From NCBI RefSeq assembly GCF_900116205.1, contig NZ_FOZS01000002.1, forward strand, positions 620,001 through 684,000: DNA of 64,000 bases, written 5' to 3'. The notes under the pieces were generated by a model, which did not search any database, was not told where the DNA came from, and saw only the letters and a program-made list of their open reading frames with translations. Source of the DNA: Halostagnicola kamekurae (GTDB lineage Archaea > Halobacteriota > Halobacteria > Halobacteriales > Natrialbaceae). The position numbers were made by a program, and so were the translations under genes. This document shows, piece by piece, positions 32,778 through 41,790 of the stretch (its first letter is position 1; each line of letters begins with the position of its first letter).

Positions 32778-34771
32778 TCGTCGGACCGGCGACGTTCGAC
32801 GTCACGAGCGATCGAGTGAGCCGTTTCTGTCGTGTCCGGGTCGAGAGAGTCGTCCTCGAGCGGTGGGGGTTCGACCGGACTCGCGTCCTCGTCGTACTCG
32901 AGGCGATCCCGACCAACACCGTCGATCGTCGGACGGCGCGAATCGCCGAACGAGATGTATCGCCGGCCGAGTGCTGCGGCCCCGAGGAGGGCGAGCGCGA
33001 CGACAGCAGCGAGTCCGACCGGAAGCGACCACGTCCCGCCGTTCCAGTCGGCATCGAAGACCCCCTCGTAATAGGCGGCCGGTTCCTCGCCGTGGATCGC
33101 GAGAACGACCTCGCGGTTGTTTCGAAGCGAGTTGTCGTTCCAGTTGATGCTCCCGACGACCGTCGTCTCGCCGTCGATTACGACTCCTTTGGCGTGAATT
33201 TTCTCGAACCTGTTTTTCGGTTCGACGAGGGCGACCTCGAGCGGGAGGTCTTCCGCGGCCGCCGTCTCCTCGAGGACCGATTTCACTCTGGCGTTTTCCT
33301 CTTCGACGTACCACGACGAATCGAGCAGGATGCGGACCTCGACGCCGCGGCGTGCCGCGTCGACCGTTTCCTCGACGAGCGACACGTCGGGCCCGCCGAG
33401 ACTCGCCTGTTTGACGAGGATCTCGTCCTCGGCGGACGCGAGGAGTTCGCGGAGTCTCGGCTCGGCGTTGTCGGGAGCGAGCAGGAGTTCAGCGCTCTCG
33501 ACGTCGACGGATTCGGGCGGGTGGTTCGACGGGAACTCGGTGGGGGTCTGGACCTGACCCGCTGGGTCGCTGAACGAAGCGTCCTCGAGATAGGCCGTCC
33601 CGGACTCCGTGTCGGGCCCGCTGAAGTCGGCGTCGAACACGGTCTCGAGGTCCGTCGCGAGCGCCGTGTTCTCCAGAGAAATTCCCCAGCCGCGACTCGA
33701 CTCGCCGCCGACGCCGGACGGTTTCCAGTTTTCGGTCATGATGAGCACCGTGTCGTCGGCGATCGCGTACTTTGGGTGGTGGTAGCGATAGCGCGCGTTC
33801 TCCCCGCCGGTCATTCGAACGTCGACGCCGCCGTCTTCGAGGGTCGAGAGGGGCGCTTCGGTCGCGGACGACGCGCCGCCGACGGGACCGGACTCGAGCA
33901 GCACGTCGACCTCGACGCCGCGTTCGCTCGCCGCGACGAGTTCCGAGGCGACCGCCTCGGACGTGAACGTATACCCAGCCAGTGAGAGATTCTCCTCTGC
34001 ATTTCGGATCGTCTCCAGCGGAATCTCTGGGCTATCGGGGAGAACGAACGTCGTCGCGTTCTCCGCAGCGACGCGCGTCGACGGAAGACAGGTCGCGCCC
34101 CTTGGCCACCATCGGCCAGTCGCGTCCCCACTCGAGCGGGCGCTCGCGCTCGGGTTCGACTGGTCGCCCGATTCGTTCGCCCGTTCGGTCCGATACCACT
34201 GTTCGGCGACCGGCGCATCCTCGTAACTGACCGCGTCGATTCGGTCGGAGCCGTTCCGGATCTCGAGGCGGTCTCCGTCCGTCGCGAGGCGGAGATGCCC
34301 CTCGAGTTCGAGGGTGGGTTCGTCGGTGAGTGACGCCGTTTCGTTGGGATTGATCGTGACGGCGACCGCGCCCGAGACTGTTTCGTTCGGAAACGACGCG
34401 GTCGTGTGACCGTCCGTGACCGTCCAGTTCTCGAGCGAGGTCTCCGGCGGCGTCTCGAGGACGAAAAACTCGCCGACGTTCTCGGGCGTCGTCGGGTTCG
34501 GATACAGTTCGACGATCCGGGCCTCGGAGACGTTGCGGTGGCTGTCGTCCGACCGCGCGGCGACCGGGCACGCAAGCGCCTGGGCGGAAGATACGTCTCC
34601 CGGCGTGGCTTCCGCCGATGTGGAGGGCTCTGCCCGTTCGCTCGAGGCGGATTCGCCGGGGACGGACGATCGCACGTCGACGCCCGGAGGCGCGCCGACG
34701 AACGCGACGGCACACGCGCTGGCGACGAGTCCGCAAACGAGGACCGCGGCGAGGAGGACCCTGGCACGCAT
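32774..34771 (-). CDS. exported lamin-tail / tandem phospholipase D-like protein with C-terminal membrane anchor
   Basis: A 665-residue protein. Residues 1-27 are a signal peptide or N-terminal anchor. Residues about 83-180 match a lamin-tail (LTD) domain (ARIVELYPNPTTPENVGEFFVLE). Two phospholipase D half-sites follow: HPKYAIAD (His332, Lys334) with TENWKPSG, and HAKGVVID (His526, Lys528) with GSINWND. A membrane helix (582-602) and a 60-residue acidic tail end it. PLD-fold proteins cut phosphodiesters in DNA or lipid; LTD domains occur in secreted nucleases. An outward-facing nuclease is therefore likely. Promoter-like TATGTAAATC is at 34796-34805. Confidence 0.85.
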   Translation of the reverse strand: MRARVLLAAVLVCGLVASACAVAFVGAPPGVDVRSSVPGESASSERAEPSTSAEATPGDVSSAQALACPVAARSDDSHRNVSEARIVELYPNPTTPENVGEFFVLETPPETSLENWTVTDGHTTASFPNETVSGAVAVTINPNETASLTDEPTLELEGHLRLATDGDRLEIRNGSDRIDAVSYEDAPVAEQWYRTERANESGDQSNPSASARSSGDATGRWWPRGATCLPSTRVAAENATTFVLPDSPEIPLETIRNAEENLSLAGYTFTSEAVASELVAASERGVEVDVLLESGPVGGASSATEAPLSTLEDGGVDVRMTGGENARYRYHHPKYAIADDTVLIMTENWKPSGVGGESSRGWGISLENTALATDLETVFDADFSGPDTESGTAYLEDASFSDPAGQVQTPTEFPSNHPPESVDVESAELLLAPDNAEPRLRELLASAEDEILVKQASLGGPDVSLVEETVDAARRGVEVRILLDSSWYVEEENARVKSVLEETAAAEDLPLEVALVEPKNRFEKIHAKGVVIDGETTVVGSINWNDNSLRNNREVVLAIHGEEPAAYYEGVFDADWNGGTWSLPVGLAAVVALALLGAAALGRRYISFGDSRRPTIDGVGRDRLEYDEDASPVEPPPLEDDSLDPDTTETAHSIARDVERRRSDE

Positions 34772-34907
34772 TGGGCGGTCTGGCCGCGTCTCGGTATGTA
34801 AATCCTCACCCGTCGAGGGGGTCGATACACTGTGAAAATACCGTCTCCGAATCGCCGCACGAACAGAAACCGATTAGGCAGCGAAACGGAACTGTCTGCT
34901 CATCTAC

Positions 34908-36380
34908 CTACGCAGCGGGCTCGAAATCCGCCTTCTCGGCTTCGGCCTGCACGAGATACGCGCGGTCGCCGGCAGCGTCCGCAGCGACCTCGAGGGCGCG
35001 TTCGGTGCCGATCTGGGTGAGCGCCCAGACGGCGCTCGCACGCACCGTGTCTTCGTCGTCTTCGTCGATCCGTTCGGCGAGTGGTTCGATCGCGCGGGTG
35101 TCGCCGATCAGTCCCAGCGCGCGGGCGGCGGAGCTTCGGACGGCAGCCTCCTCGGCGACCAACTGGTTCGCGATCGGCTGTACCGCCTCTTCGCTGCCGA
35201 CTTCGCCGAGCGCTCGCATCGCGGGGCGCTGCAGTTGCGGGTTCGAATCGACGTACTCGAGGAGCGTCTCGACGACGTCCTCGTCGTCGTTGCCGATCTT
35301 TCCGAGGATCGACATCGCGGTCGTATCCCGACGGTTCGCCCGCTGGAGCATCGGTTCGGTCGCTTCCTCGGGCCCCATCCGCTCTAGAGACTCGAGACAG
35401 TGTTCTTCCATGAAGTCCGAACCCAGCGACTCGAGTGCGAGCAGGATCATGTCGGCGTTGCCGCGTTTCTCGTGGACTTTCAGCGCGTGCCACTCCGGGG
35501 GGAAGTCCTTGACGTGATCGAGGACGTCGTAGAACCCCTCGCGTCGGAGCTGTTCGCGCACCTGCAGGTCGTCCCAGGCCGTCGCGTCGTCGACGCCGGA
35601 CTGTAACACGTCGGTGATCTCGAGCAGCGAGGCGATATCCTCGGCGTCCTCGTCGGGGTCCAGTTCCGCGGCCTCGATTTCGGCTTCGAGGCGTTCGAGC
35701 GCATCGACCAGCGCGTCGAGCAGGGGTTCGTCTGCCGAAATCGAAACCGACGTTCCAAGCACGGCGTTGCTATCCTCGAGTGTCTCCTCGACCGCTTCTC
35801 GCAGTTCTTCCTCGCCCTCCTCGGTCCAGCGGGTGCTCTCGAGGTCACCTTTGGCGCTCTCGACTTCGTCGATGACGTCCGTCGCGTACGGCCCCCGCTG
35901 GTCGTCGACGTCGGACTGGATGTCGTCGACCTCGTCCTCGAGGTCCTCGATTTCTCCCTCGAGATCGTCGAGTTTCTCCTCGAGCGCCTCCTGTTCGGCC
36001 TCGAGTTCCGCGATCGGTCCGTCGGGAGCGTCGTCGTCTTCCCCATCGCTCGCCTCCTCCTCCTCGTCGTCCTCGTCCGTTTCGGGTTCCGGAAGCTCGA
36101 TCTCGTCGAACTCCTCGCGGACGGCGTCGAACGCCTCGCGAACGTCCTCGAGGTCCGATCGAACCGGCTCGAGTTCCGCCTCGACGTCGTCGAGGTCGTC
36201 TTCGGTCTCGGCGGCCGCTAGGGTGTCGTGGACCGGTTCGATCTCGTCTCGAATCGGATCCAGATCGTCGCGGATGGGGCCGAACTCGGCTTCGATCGAT
36301 GCGAACTCCTCGCGGATCTCGTCGGCCCGCTCCTCGAGATCCTGTGTCTGCTCGGAGTCGGGAGCGTCCTCGTCGCTCAT
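34908..36380 (-). CDS. coiled-coil plus HEAT-repeat protein
   Basis: A 490-residue, very acidic protein. Residues 1-190 are heptad-rich with an evident repeat (EFGPIRDDLDPIRDEIEPVHDTL..., LEDVREAFDAVREEFDEIE), interrupted by a poly-acidic linker (EDDEEEEASDGEDDD). Residues about 270-490 are HEAT/PBS-lyase-like repeats (RAL-GEVGSEEAVQPIANQLV, ARALGLIGDTRAIEPLAERI, VWALTQIGTERALEVA). Such proteins are scaffolds. No obvious promoter box was found close to the ATG. Confidence 0.8.
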   Translation of the reverse strand: MSDEDAPDSEQTQDLEERADEIREEFASIEAEFGPIRDDLDPIRDEIEPVHDTLAAAETEDDLDDVEAELEPVRSDLEDVREAFDAVREEFDEIELPEPETDEDDEEEEASDGEDDDAPDGPIAELEAEQEALEEKLDDLEGEIEDLEDEVDDIQSDVDDQRGPYATDVIDEVESAKGDLESTRWTEEGEEELREAVEETLEDSNAVLGTSVSISADEPLLDALVDALERLEAEIEAAELDPDEDAEDIASLLEITDVLQSGVDDATAWDDLQVREQLRREGFYDVLDHVKDFPPEWHALKVHEKRGNADMILLALESLGSDFMEEHCLESLERMGPEEATEPMLQRANRRDTTAMSILGKIGNDDEDVVETLLEYVDSNPQLQRPAMRALGEVGSEEAVQPIANQLVAEEAAVRSSAARALGLIGDTRAIEPLAERIDEDDEDTVRASAVWALTQIGTERALEVAADAAGDRAYLVQAEAEKADFEPAA

Positions 36381-36525
36381 CCCACCACCCGGCGAGGTGC
36401 CGCCTGTCTCCTGACTGCGTTCATACGAGGGTATCGTGTCAGGACGCTCCTAAGCGTTTCCATGCAGAGTCCGGACGAATTCGTCCAGCCCGCAAACACA
36501 GGTGAGTAGACGTAAGTGGGTTCGA

Positions 36526-37281
36526 TCAGACGTTTCCGTGCATCTCCGCACTCTCGGGCTCTTCGGCATCGGCCGGATCGGCGTGGGTATCCTCGCGCCA
36601 GTAAAACCACGGACTGAGCGTCATGTACGCGATTCCGAGCGTGAGCAGGGCGTAGGGAAACGTTCGGCCGGCAAAGCCCGGAATGAGGATCGCGAGCGCG
36701 TGAACCACGCCCATTATGAGCGTATCCCGAACCAGCAAGTCCGGGTACTGGATCCGGGAGACCATGAGATAACAGAACATACCGGTAATCGTCAGTACGA
36801 GCCACGGCTCGGCGGCCGGTTTGTGCGCCAGGATCGCAGATCCGATGATCGTCGCGGCGAGCGTCGTCTGAATCCCTTCCGTGTAATTGGTCGCCGTATC
36901 GTAGGCGGTGTACATCCCGAGTCTCGCGATGGCCATCGCGACGAACAGCGCACAGACGCCGGTGACGACGAGCAACTCGAGCGATACCGTCTCGAATCCG
37001 ATACCGAACCCGTCCGTGACGACGACGAACGCGAGGACGGCGGGGGCGACGCCGAAAGAAGCGACGTCGGCCAGCGAGTCGAGGTACGGTCCCGCTTCAG
37101 TTCCGCCGTACCGGCGTGCGAGGATGCCGTCGAGTCCGTCAGCGATCGCAGCGAAGAGGATAAGTCGAGCGGCGAGGTCGATATCGACGAACGCGATGAC
37201 GACCGCGAGAAAGCCCAGCGCTCCGTTCGCGATCGTCACTGCGTCGGCGGCGCCGAGCCGACCGACGAACCGGGGAAGCAT
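36526..37281 (-). CDS. pssA: CDP-alcohol phosphatidyltransferase, probable archaetidylserine synthase
   Basis: A 251-residue integral membrane enzyme of the CDP-alcohol phosphotransferase family. The catalytic motif is complete: Asp48-x2-Asp51-Gly52-x2-Ala55-Arg56-x7-Gly64-x3-Asp68-x3-Asp72. About eight hydrophobic segments follow the family pattern and the tail is acidic. The PssA-like sequence start (ADAVTIANGALGFLAVV) points to transfer of serine to CDP-archaeol. In Haloferax the PssA/PssD pair supports lipid attachment of archaeosortase substrates (established knowledge); pssD and artA are not in this window. Confidence 0.82.
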   Translation of the reverse strand: MLPRFVGRLGAADAVTIANGALGFLAVVIAFVDIDLAARLILFAAIADGLDGILARRYGGTEAGPYLDSLADVASFGVAPAVLAFVVVTDGFGIGFETVSLELLVVTGVCALFVAMAIARLGMYTAYDTATNYTEGIQTTLAATIIGSAILAHKPAAEPWLVLTITGMFCYLMVSRIQYPDLLVRDTLIMGVVHALAILIPGFAGRTFPYALLTLGIAYMTLSPWFYWREDTHADPADAEEPESAEMHGNV

Positions 37282-37372
37282 ACTCCGGCATTCGATGGGC
37301 AGTTACCTTACGTGTTTTCGTTTTTCGACGGTCGCACTATTGGGAAACGTCGAGTGGGAATCGAACCGGGGG

Positions 37373-37380
37373 CTTATATT
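37373..37380 (+). promoter_or_regulatory. TATA box of the halocyanin gene
   Basis: CTTATATT lies 23-30 nt before the ATG at 37403, an archetypal leaderless haloarchaeal promoter spacing. Confidence 0.6.
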
Positions 37381-37402
37381 CGGTCTGTCCCAACCCCCGT
37401 CT

Positions 37403-37846
37403 ATGAACCGCCGTGCCTATCTCGCGTCCCTGGGAACGGTCTCGACAGTCGGGGTCGCGGGTTGTTCAACGGTCACCGGAACGCTCAGAGGCGAGCCCTG
37501 TAGCGGGAACGACTGCGACATCGGAATGACTCGGACCGAGTTCGTTCCCGAAACGTACGAGATTTCCGTCGGCGAGACCGTCGTCTGGAAGAACACGAGC
37601 GAAGCGATCCACACGGTCACAGCCTACGACTCCTCCCTTTTCGAGGACAAGGGAGCGGAGTACTTCGCGACGGGCGACTACGACGACTTCGAAACGGCAC
37701 ACGAGGAGTTCTGGAACGAGAACAACGGTGCGCTCCACACTCGAGAAACGTTCGAACACACGTTCGAGGTTCCCGGAACGTATCACTACGCCTGCTTACC
37801 GCACGAGGAAGGCGGTATGATTGGCCTCATCAAAGTAACCGAGTAA
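37403..37846 (+). CDS. halocyanin-like blue copper lipoprotein
   Basis: A 147-residue plastocyanin-fold protein for electron transfer at the cell surface. The N-terminus has a twin-Arg start (MNRRAYLASLG) and a lipobox ending at Cys21 (GVAGC). Type I copper ligands are His70 (SEAIHTV), Cys131, His134 and Met139 in YACLPHEEGGM. The ATG at 37403 is fixed by CTTATATT at 37373-37380. It is alone, with the convergent rps3ae gene 66 bp after it. Confidence 0.92.
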   Translation: MNRRAYLASLGTVSTVGVAGCSTVTGTLRGEPCSGNDCDIGMTRTEFVPETYEISVGETVVWKNTSEAIHTVTAYDSSLFEDKGAEYFATGDYDDFETAHEEFWNENNGALHTRETFEHTFEVPGTYHYACLPHEEGGMIGLIKVTE

Positions 37847-37912
37847 GCCGCACTCCGCGTCGAAAAACAGTCTTCCGATCGAAACTCGAATCGAATCGCG
37901 CCAGTCCGCAGT

Positions 37913-38554
37913 CTATTCGTCCGTCGCGACGTCCTCTTCGTCGACGTCGACGGCCGTCGCCTGCTCTTCTGCGACTTCTTCCGGATGCGCCTCGAGGGTC
38001 GTCTTCTGGATCTCGACCCGGCGAAGCGGGTAGATCGGCTTCGCTTCGCCGTAGATCGCAGAGGAGAGACGGCCTTCGACGACGCCGTCGATCAGGTCCT
38101 CGAAGGTTCGCTCCTGGGCCGCTTCCTCGACCATTTCGACCATCTTCTCGCGGATGGCCTTCTCCTGGCTCGCGTCGGCTTTCTTCGTCGTGAACGCGAC
38201 CGGCTGGATCTGAACGCGGTAGTCGTCCGTCGTCAGGACGGTGACGTAGGCCTCGATCTTCGAGGCGCCGCGTCGAACCAGCGAGCGCAGGTAATCCCGC
38301 GTCAGCGAGTGTTCGACGAAGTCCGTGTAGGCGCTGTCGCTGCCCACGTCGGTGATCTTGAACGTGAGCTTCGTGTTGTTTTCGCTGGCGCTGTTGGTCA
38401 GGTCGCCGAGCGTCGTTTCGATGGTCCGTCCGTAGACCTTGTCCGGTTCGTCTGCGGGTGTCTCACCGAGCACTTCCCGGTCGAACTGCGCCGGGGCGTG
38501 GACGGTGTACCACCGCTTTTCTTGTTTCGCGCGTGAAACTGATCGTTCACTCAT
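37913..38554 (-). CDS. rps3ae: 30S ribosomal protein S3Ae (eS1)
   Basis: A 213-residue archaeal/eukaryotic-type small-subunit protein. Family segments: KRWYTVHAPAQFDREVLGE at the N-terminus, GRTIETTLGDLTNSA, HSLTRDYLRSLVRRGASKIEAY and QPVAFTTKKADASQEKAIREKM. The acidic tail is haloarchaeal. Its ATG overlaps the pcc1 stop by 4 nt, so it is last in the operon rps15, recJ-like, pcc1, rps3ae. Confidence 0.95.
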   Translation of the reverse strand: MSERSVSRAKQEKRWYTVHAPAQFDREVLGETPADEPDKVYGRTIETTLGDLTNSASENNTKLTFKITDVGSDSAYTDFVEHSLTRDYLRSLVRRGASKIEAYVTVLTTDDYRVQIQPVAFTTKKADASQEKAIREKMVEMVEEAAQERTFEDLIDGVVEGRLSSAIYGEAKPIYPLRRVEIQKTTLEAHPEEVAEEQATAVDVDEEDVATDE

Positions 38555-38859
38555 TGTGTGTTAGGTTCGTGGTTCGTGTCGGATCTCGCCGCGGTCGAGA
38601 CGCCGTGTCCGTCCGCGCTCGAGTCTGCATCCGAAGGGTTGGGTGTCTGTCTATCGATACTACAGGCGACGTCGAGGTTGACGACGTAATCGTCGACCGT
38701 CGATTGTAACCCACTAGTCGTCTCGCGTTCGATCCGCGTGACGAGCGTTCGAGCGTCCTCGACGGCCGTCTCCATCTCCTCGGTATTGTCGGGACAGAGC
38801 GCCCGGGCGAGGAGCTCCGGATCGTCGTGTGTCGTCCGAATCGTCGCGTGTCTCGTCAT
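38551..38859 (-). CDS. pcc1: KEOPS complex subunit Pcc1
   Basis: A 102-residue protein, dimeric subunit of KEOPS, which makes t6A37 in ANN-decoding tRNAs. It has the Pcc1 arrangement: N-terminal strand HATIRTTHDDPELLARALCPDN, then a Glu-rich helix and the strand pair VTRIERETTSGLQSTVDDYVVNLDVA. The C-terminus (from about residue 73) is a Ser/Asp-rich tail. A Shine-Dalgarno-like GGAGGTG lies about 9 nt before the ATG, unusual in a genome of leaderless genes but expected inside an operon. Confidence 0.88.
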   Translation of the reverse strand: MTRHATIRTTHDDPELLARALCPDNTEEMETAVEDARTLVTRIERETTSGLQSTVDDYVVNLDVACSIDRQTPNPSDADSSADGHGVSTAARSDTNHEPNTQ

Positions 38860-38878
38860 CGGTGTCCACCTCCAATCG

Positions 38879-40120
38879 TCATAGTTGCCCTCGTACTGCC
38901 GCGATGATCGTCGAATCGTCCACGTCCGAGCCGTAGGCCAGGTATCCCCGGCGACGACCCACGTCGTAGCCGCACTCGACTCCGTCGTCGTCGAGATCCC
39001 GTGTGACCGCCTCGAGCGTCGACCCGAGAGCGCGGTCCTCGCGCGTCGAGATCCCGGCTTCGCCGTCGCCGATCACGAGAACGGTCGGCTCCGGCGACCG
39101 GTAGGCTACAGCGAGTCGAGCGACGGTTTCGACAGGACCGTCGTCGACATCGACGACGAAGACGCCGTCGTAGCGGCCGGTCGACCCGGATTCGAGCGCG
39201 TCGTGGGCGCTCCGGCCGTGTTCCCGCCACGCCTCGAGCGCCGGCTCGCGTGCGTCGTGGCCGATCGCCAGCGCGATACCGGTTCCCGGCTCGACGCGTG
39301 CGGTCGCCTCGAGCACGTCGGCGTAGCCGCCGACGGTCTCGAAGGGACGGTCGGTGCGAGTCTGCCGAGTCGATTCGGGTGCGTCGCCCGAATCGCCGGG
39401 TCGCGCGTACGGACTCAGCGCTCGCGTGACCGAGTGCGCTGCGCTGTCGACGGCGTTCGGTGCGCCGACGGCGTCGATCGCGACGAGCGAGCCGATCTTC
39501 CGGTGGGTCTCCCGCTCCAGCGTGGCCGGCTCGGCGTCTGTCCCCGATTCGGTGACGATCGCCGAAAACGCATCTCGAGTCGCCTCGAGGTCGCCGGACC
39601 ACGGGGCGAGCACGCGGGTCGAGTAGGCGAGCCCGTCGATCGGGTCCGCGGTCGGCACCGAAACGCCCGGTCGCTGCTCGAGCAGGTTGCGCTCGAGAGC
39701 GTCCGTGAGGAGCCACTCCGTCTCGCCGGCACCGGGCTCGACGCCGGCGGCGGCGACGCCCGCGAGCGCGAGCACCGGGTTCGGCGTCGAACCCAGCTCT
39801 TGGACGAGATCGCAGGCCTCGAGGGTGGCCGGCCGGTCCGCGGAGCCGAGTCGCGTCGCGTCGCCGTCGACCGCACCGACGACGAGCGTTCGATCGGCCG
39901 GGCCTCGATCCAGACTCTCCTCGGCAAGGGTCGTCCGCTCGCCGACCGTCCGGACGGCGCTCACCTGATACGGAATCTCCCGCTCGGCGAGCGCGTCCAC
40001 GACGACCCCGCAGGCGGCGAACGCGTCGCCGGCCGGTCGCGTGACCAGCCGGACGAAGCTCGCGCTCTCGAGGTCGTCGGTGGCGGTTTCGGCGTCGATC
40101 GAACGACCCTCGGTGGACAT
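38879..40120 (-). CDS. RecJ/Cdc45-like protein lacking the DHH motif
   Basis: A 413-residue acidic protein in the operon position where haloarchaea carry a RecJ-like gene. The layout fits a DHH/DHHA1-type fold: an N-terminal Rossmann-like start (VRLVTRPAGDAFAACGVVVDAL) and a C-terminal domain (GYADVLEATARVEPGTGIALAIGHDARE...). The usual nuclease motifs (DxD and DHH) are not present, so catalytic activity is doubtful; a GINS- or CMG-associated role like Cdc45/GAN is an inference. It starts 6 bp after the rps15 stop and ends 19 bp before pcc1. Confidence 0.65.
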   Translation of the reverse strand: MSTEGRSIDAETATDDLESASFVRLVTRPAGDAFAACGVVVDALAEREIPYQVSAVRTVGERTTLAEESLDRGPADRTLVVGAVDGDATRLGSADRPATLEACDLVQELGSTPNPVLALAGVAAAGVEPGAGETEWLLTDALERNLLEQRPGVSVPTADPIDGLAYSTRVLAPWSGDLEATRDAFSAIVTESGTDAEPATLERETHRKIGSLVAIDAVGAPNAVDSAAHSVTRALSPYARPGDSGDAPESTRQTRTDRPFETVGGYADVLEATARVEPGTGIALAIGHDAREPALEAWREHGRSAHDALESGSTGRYDGVFVVDVDDGPVETVARLAVAYRSPEPTVLVIGDGEAGISTREDRALGSTLEAVTRDLDDDGVECGYDVGRRRGYLAYGSDVDDSTIIAAVRGQL

Positions 40121-40126
40121 GACGAG

Positions 40127-40594
40127 TTACTCCTCGAGCAGCGTCTTGGCGACGTCGTAGGAGTAGGTGAACTCGGGCTCGAGTTCCTTCCCACGGTAGT
40201 AATCGACCAGTCGGCGCACCTTCGATTCGGTGTTCTGCAGCGCGCGCTTGTTCTGGTAGTCCTGTGGGTTCTCCTGGACGTGCTCGCGCAGGCGGATCGC
40301 GCGTTGCATCAGGCTCCGGAGGTCCTCTGGGAGTTCGGACTTCGCGTCGTTCTCCTCGAGGATCTCGGTGACCTTCTTGCCGGTCGCCAGTTTGACGTCC
40401 GGAATCGGCGTGCCGGTGACGCCCTCGTCACGCAGCTTGATGCCGATCTGGCTCGGGTCGTGGCCCTGTTCTGCCAGTTCAACGACTCGCTGTTCGATCT
40501 GCTCCGAGTCGACGTCGCTCCACTCCGGTGGTTCGTCTGCCGCGGGCTTGTCCGATCCGGACGAGCCTCGGCGGCGCGTATGCATTCGTGCCAT
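40127..40594 (-). CDS. rps15: 30S ribosomal protein S15 (uS15)
   Basis: A 155-residue archaeal S15: MARMHTRRRGSSGSDKP at the start, then helices with EQRVVELAEQGHDPSQIGIKLRDEGVTG and the rRNA-binding segment RAIRLREHVQENPQDYQNKRALQNTESKVRRLVDYYRGK. The ATG at 40594 is chosen as the family N-terminus; an open frame continues upstream without homology. A TATA-like ACATATGC is about 33 nt upstream. First gene of the rps15 operon. Confidence 0.95.
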   Translation of the reverse strand: MARMHTRRRGSSGSDKPAADEPPEWSDVDSEQIEQRVVELAEQGHDPSQIGIKLRDEGVTGTPIPDVKLATGKKVTEILEENDAKSELPEDLRSLMQRAIRLREHVQENPQDYQNKRALQNTESKVRRLVDYYRGKELEPEFTYSYDVAKTLLEE

Positions 40595-40879
40595 TGTTGA
40601 GGATAGGAAACGCACTGACCGCCGCATATGTCCGGCTCTCGCCGGGTTGCACTTCCGCAATCTCGAGTCACCCAAAGAGAGCGGGCGACGGGGTCAGATT
40701 TGCGGCCGTGCGGTTCCCACTGGTACCTATTCGGTCAGCGACTAAAGGGTTTCTACCTCGAGTTACGCGGACCACCTCCGTGATAACGGAGATGTCCATC
40801 GGCAGCATTTATGTGTTTTTGGAATGAAATATTCACATCCGAACCGGTGTGCTCACCGCCGTCACTGAATGCCCCCTTC

Positions 40880-41677
40880 ATGACCGAACGAGAACTCGAG
40901 CGGACGACTGAAGCCGATGAAAGTGAGAACAGCGACAGCGATCGACGCGACGCACACGAAACCGAATCCGATTTCGACGGCCGTGATCCCAGCCGGGAGT
41001 ACGACCAATCCGCGGATTCCTTTCTCGACCTCGAGGCGGCCGTCTCCCCCGAATCGCTCTCCGACTCGGAGACGTACGCCCAGATCGTCGGAACGGACCG
41101 CGTTTCGGCGTCGGCGGTGCCCGATTCATATCCGTGGTCGATCGCTACCGCGGACGCGCTCGCACTGGATCTCGAGATCGACGATCGAGGAACCGAGGTG
41201 ACGGTCTACTTCGAATGGCCCGTCCCCGATTCGGACGCTCGACTCTCGAGATTGCTGGGCACACTCGAGGTGTCCCCGGACGCTGTTGCTGACCTGCACG
41301 GCAAACAAGTGCTCGTTGAGAGAGCGGACGGCCACTGGGTGCCAGTAGTTCCGCCCCAGCAGTCCGCCGGTAGCCCGCTCGGCTTCTACGGTCTTCTCGG
41401 TGGCGTACTGTTCAACGTGACCGTCCTGACAGCGTTCGTGTTGAACCTCGGCGTGTCCGAGGGACTACTCCTGTCGCTGTTTATGGTGTTTAACCTCCTC
41501 GTGCTACCGGTTTCGACGTTTCTCGATGCGGGATATCTTCGGTCGCACACCGATTGGGGTGGCCCGTTCAGTCGCTGGGGCTGGACCATCCTCAACGCCG
41601 CACCCGGTCTCAACGCGGTGACTGCGCTGTGTTACCTGTCCCTCCGGCGACGGGCGTCGTGGATCCGAAAGCGGTGA
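40880..41677 (+). CDS. membrane protein with acidic soluble N-terminus
   Basis: A 265-residue protein: residues 1-75 are acidic and probably disordered (ERTTEADESENSDSDRRDAHETESD), residues 80-180 look beta-rich (LALDLEIDDRGTEVTVYFEW), and three hydrophobic segments follow (about 191-212, 214-233, 240-258). No known domain. The start at 40880 is inferred; AAATATTC (40828-40835) is a possible TATA box giving a short 5' UTR. The stop is 113 bp before tRNA-Ala. Confidence 0.65.
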   Translation: MTERELERTTEADESENSDSDRRDAHETESDFDGRDPSREYDQSADSFLDLEAAVSPESLSDSETYAQIVGTDRVSASAVPDSYPWSIATADALALDLEIDDRGTEVTVYFEWPVPDSDARLSRLLGTLEVSPDAVADLHGKQVLVERADGHWVPVVPPQQSAGSPLGFYGLLGGVLFNVTVLTAFVLNLGVSEGLLLSLFMVFNLLVLPVSTFLDAGYLRSHTDWGGPFSRWGWTILNAAPGLNAVTALCYLSLRRRASWIRKR

Positions 41678-41750
41678 ATCGCTCAGCCGGCTGCGACTCG
41701 AGCACCCGTCAGGTGTGTCAGCCGGTCTCGCCGGCACGCCTAATTCGAGG

Positions 41751-41758
41751 GGTTTATC
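41751..41758 (+). promoter_or_regulatory. promoter box of tRNA-Ala
   Basis: TTTATCTA-type element about 33-40 nt before the mature 5' end of tRNA-Ala, allowing a short leader for RNase P removal. Confidence 0.45.
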
Positions 41759-41790
41759 TATTCCCGTAGGAAAGCAGCAAGTGCGCTCGA

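Noticed and set aside
38885-40600. 571-codon plus-strand frame over the rps15/RecJ-like genes
   Set aside because: Antisense to rps15 and the RecJ-like gene; no motif of its own.
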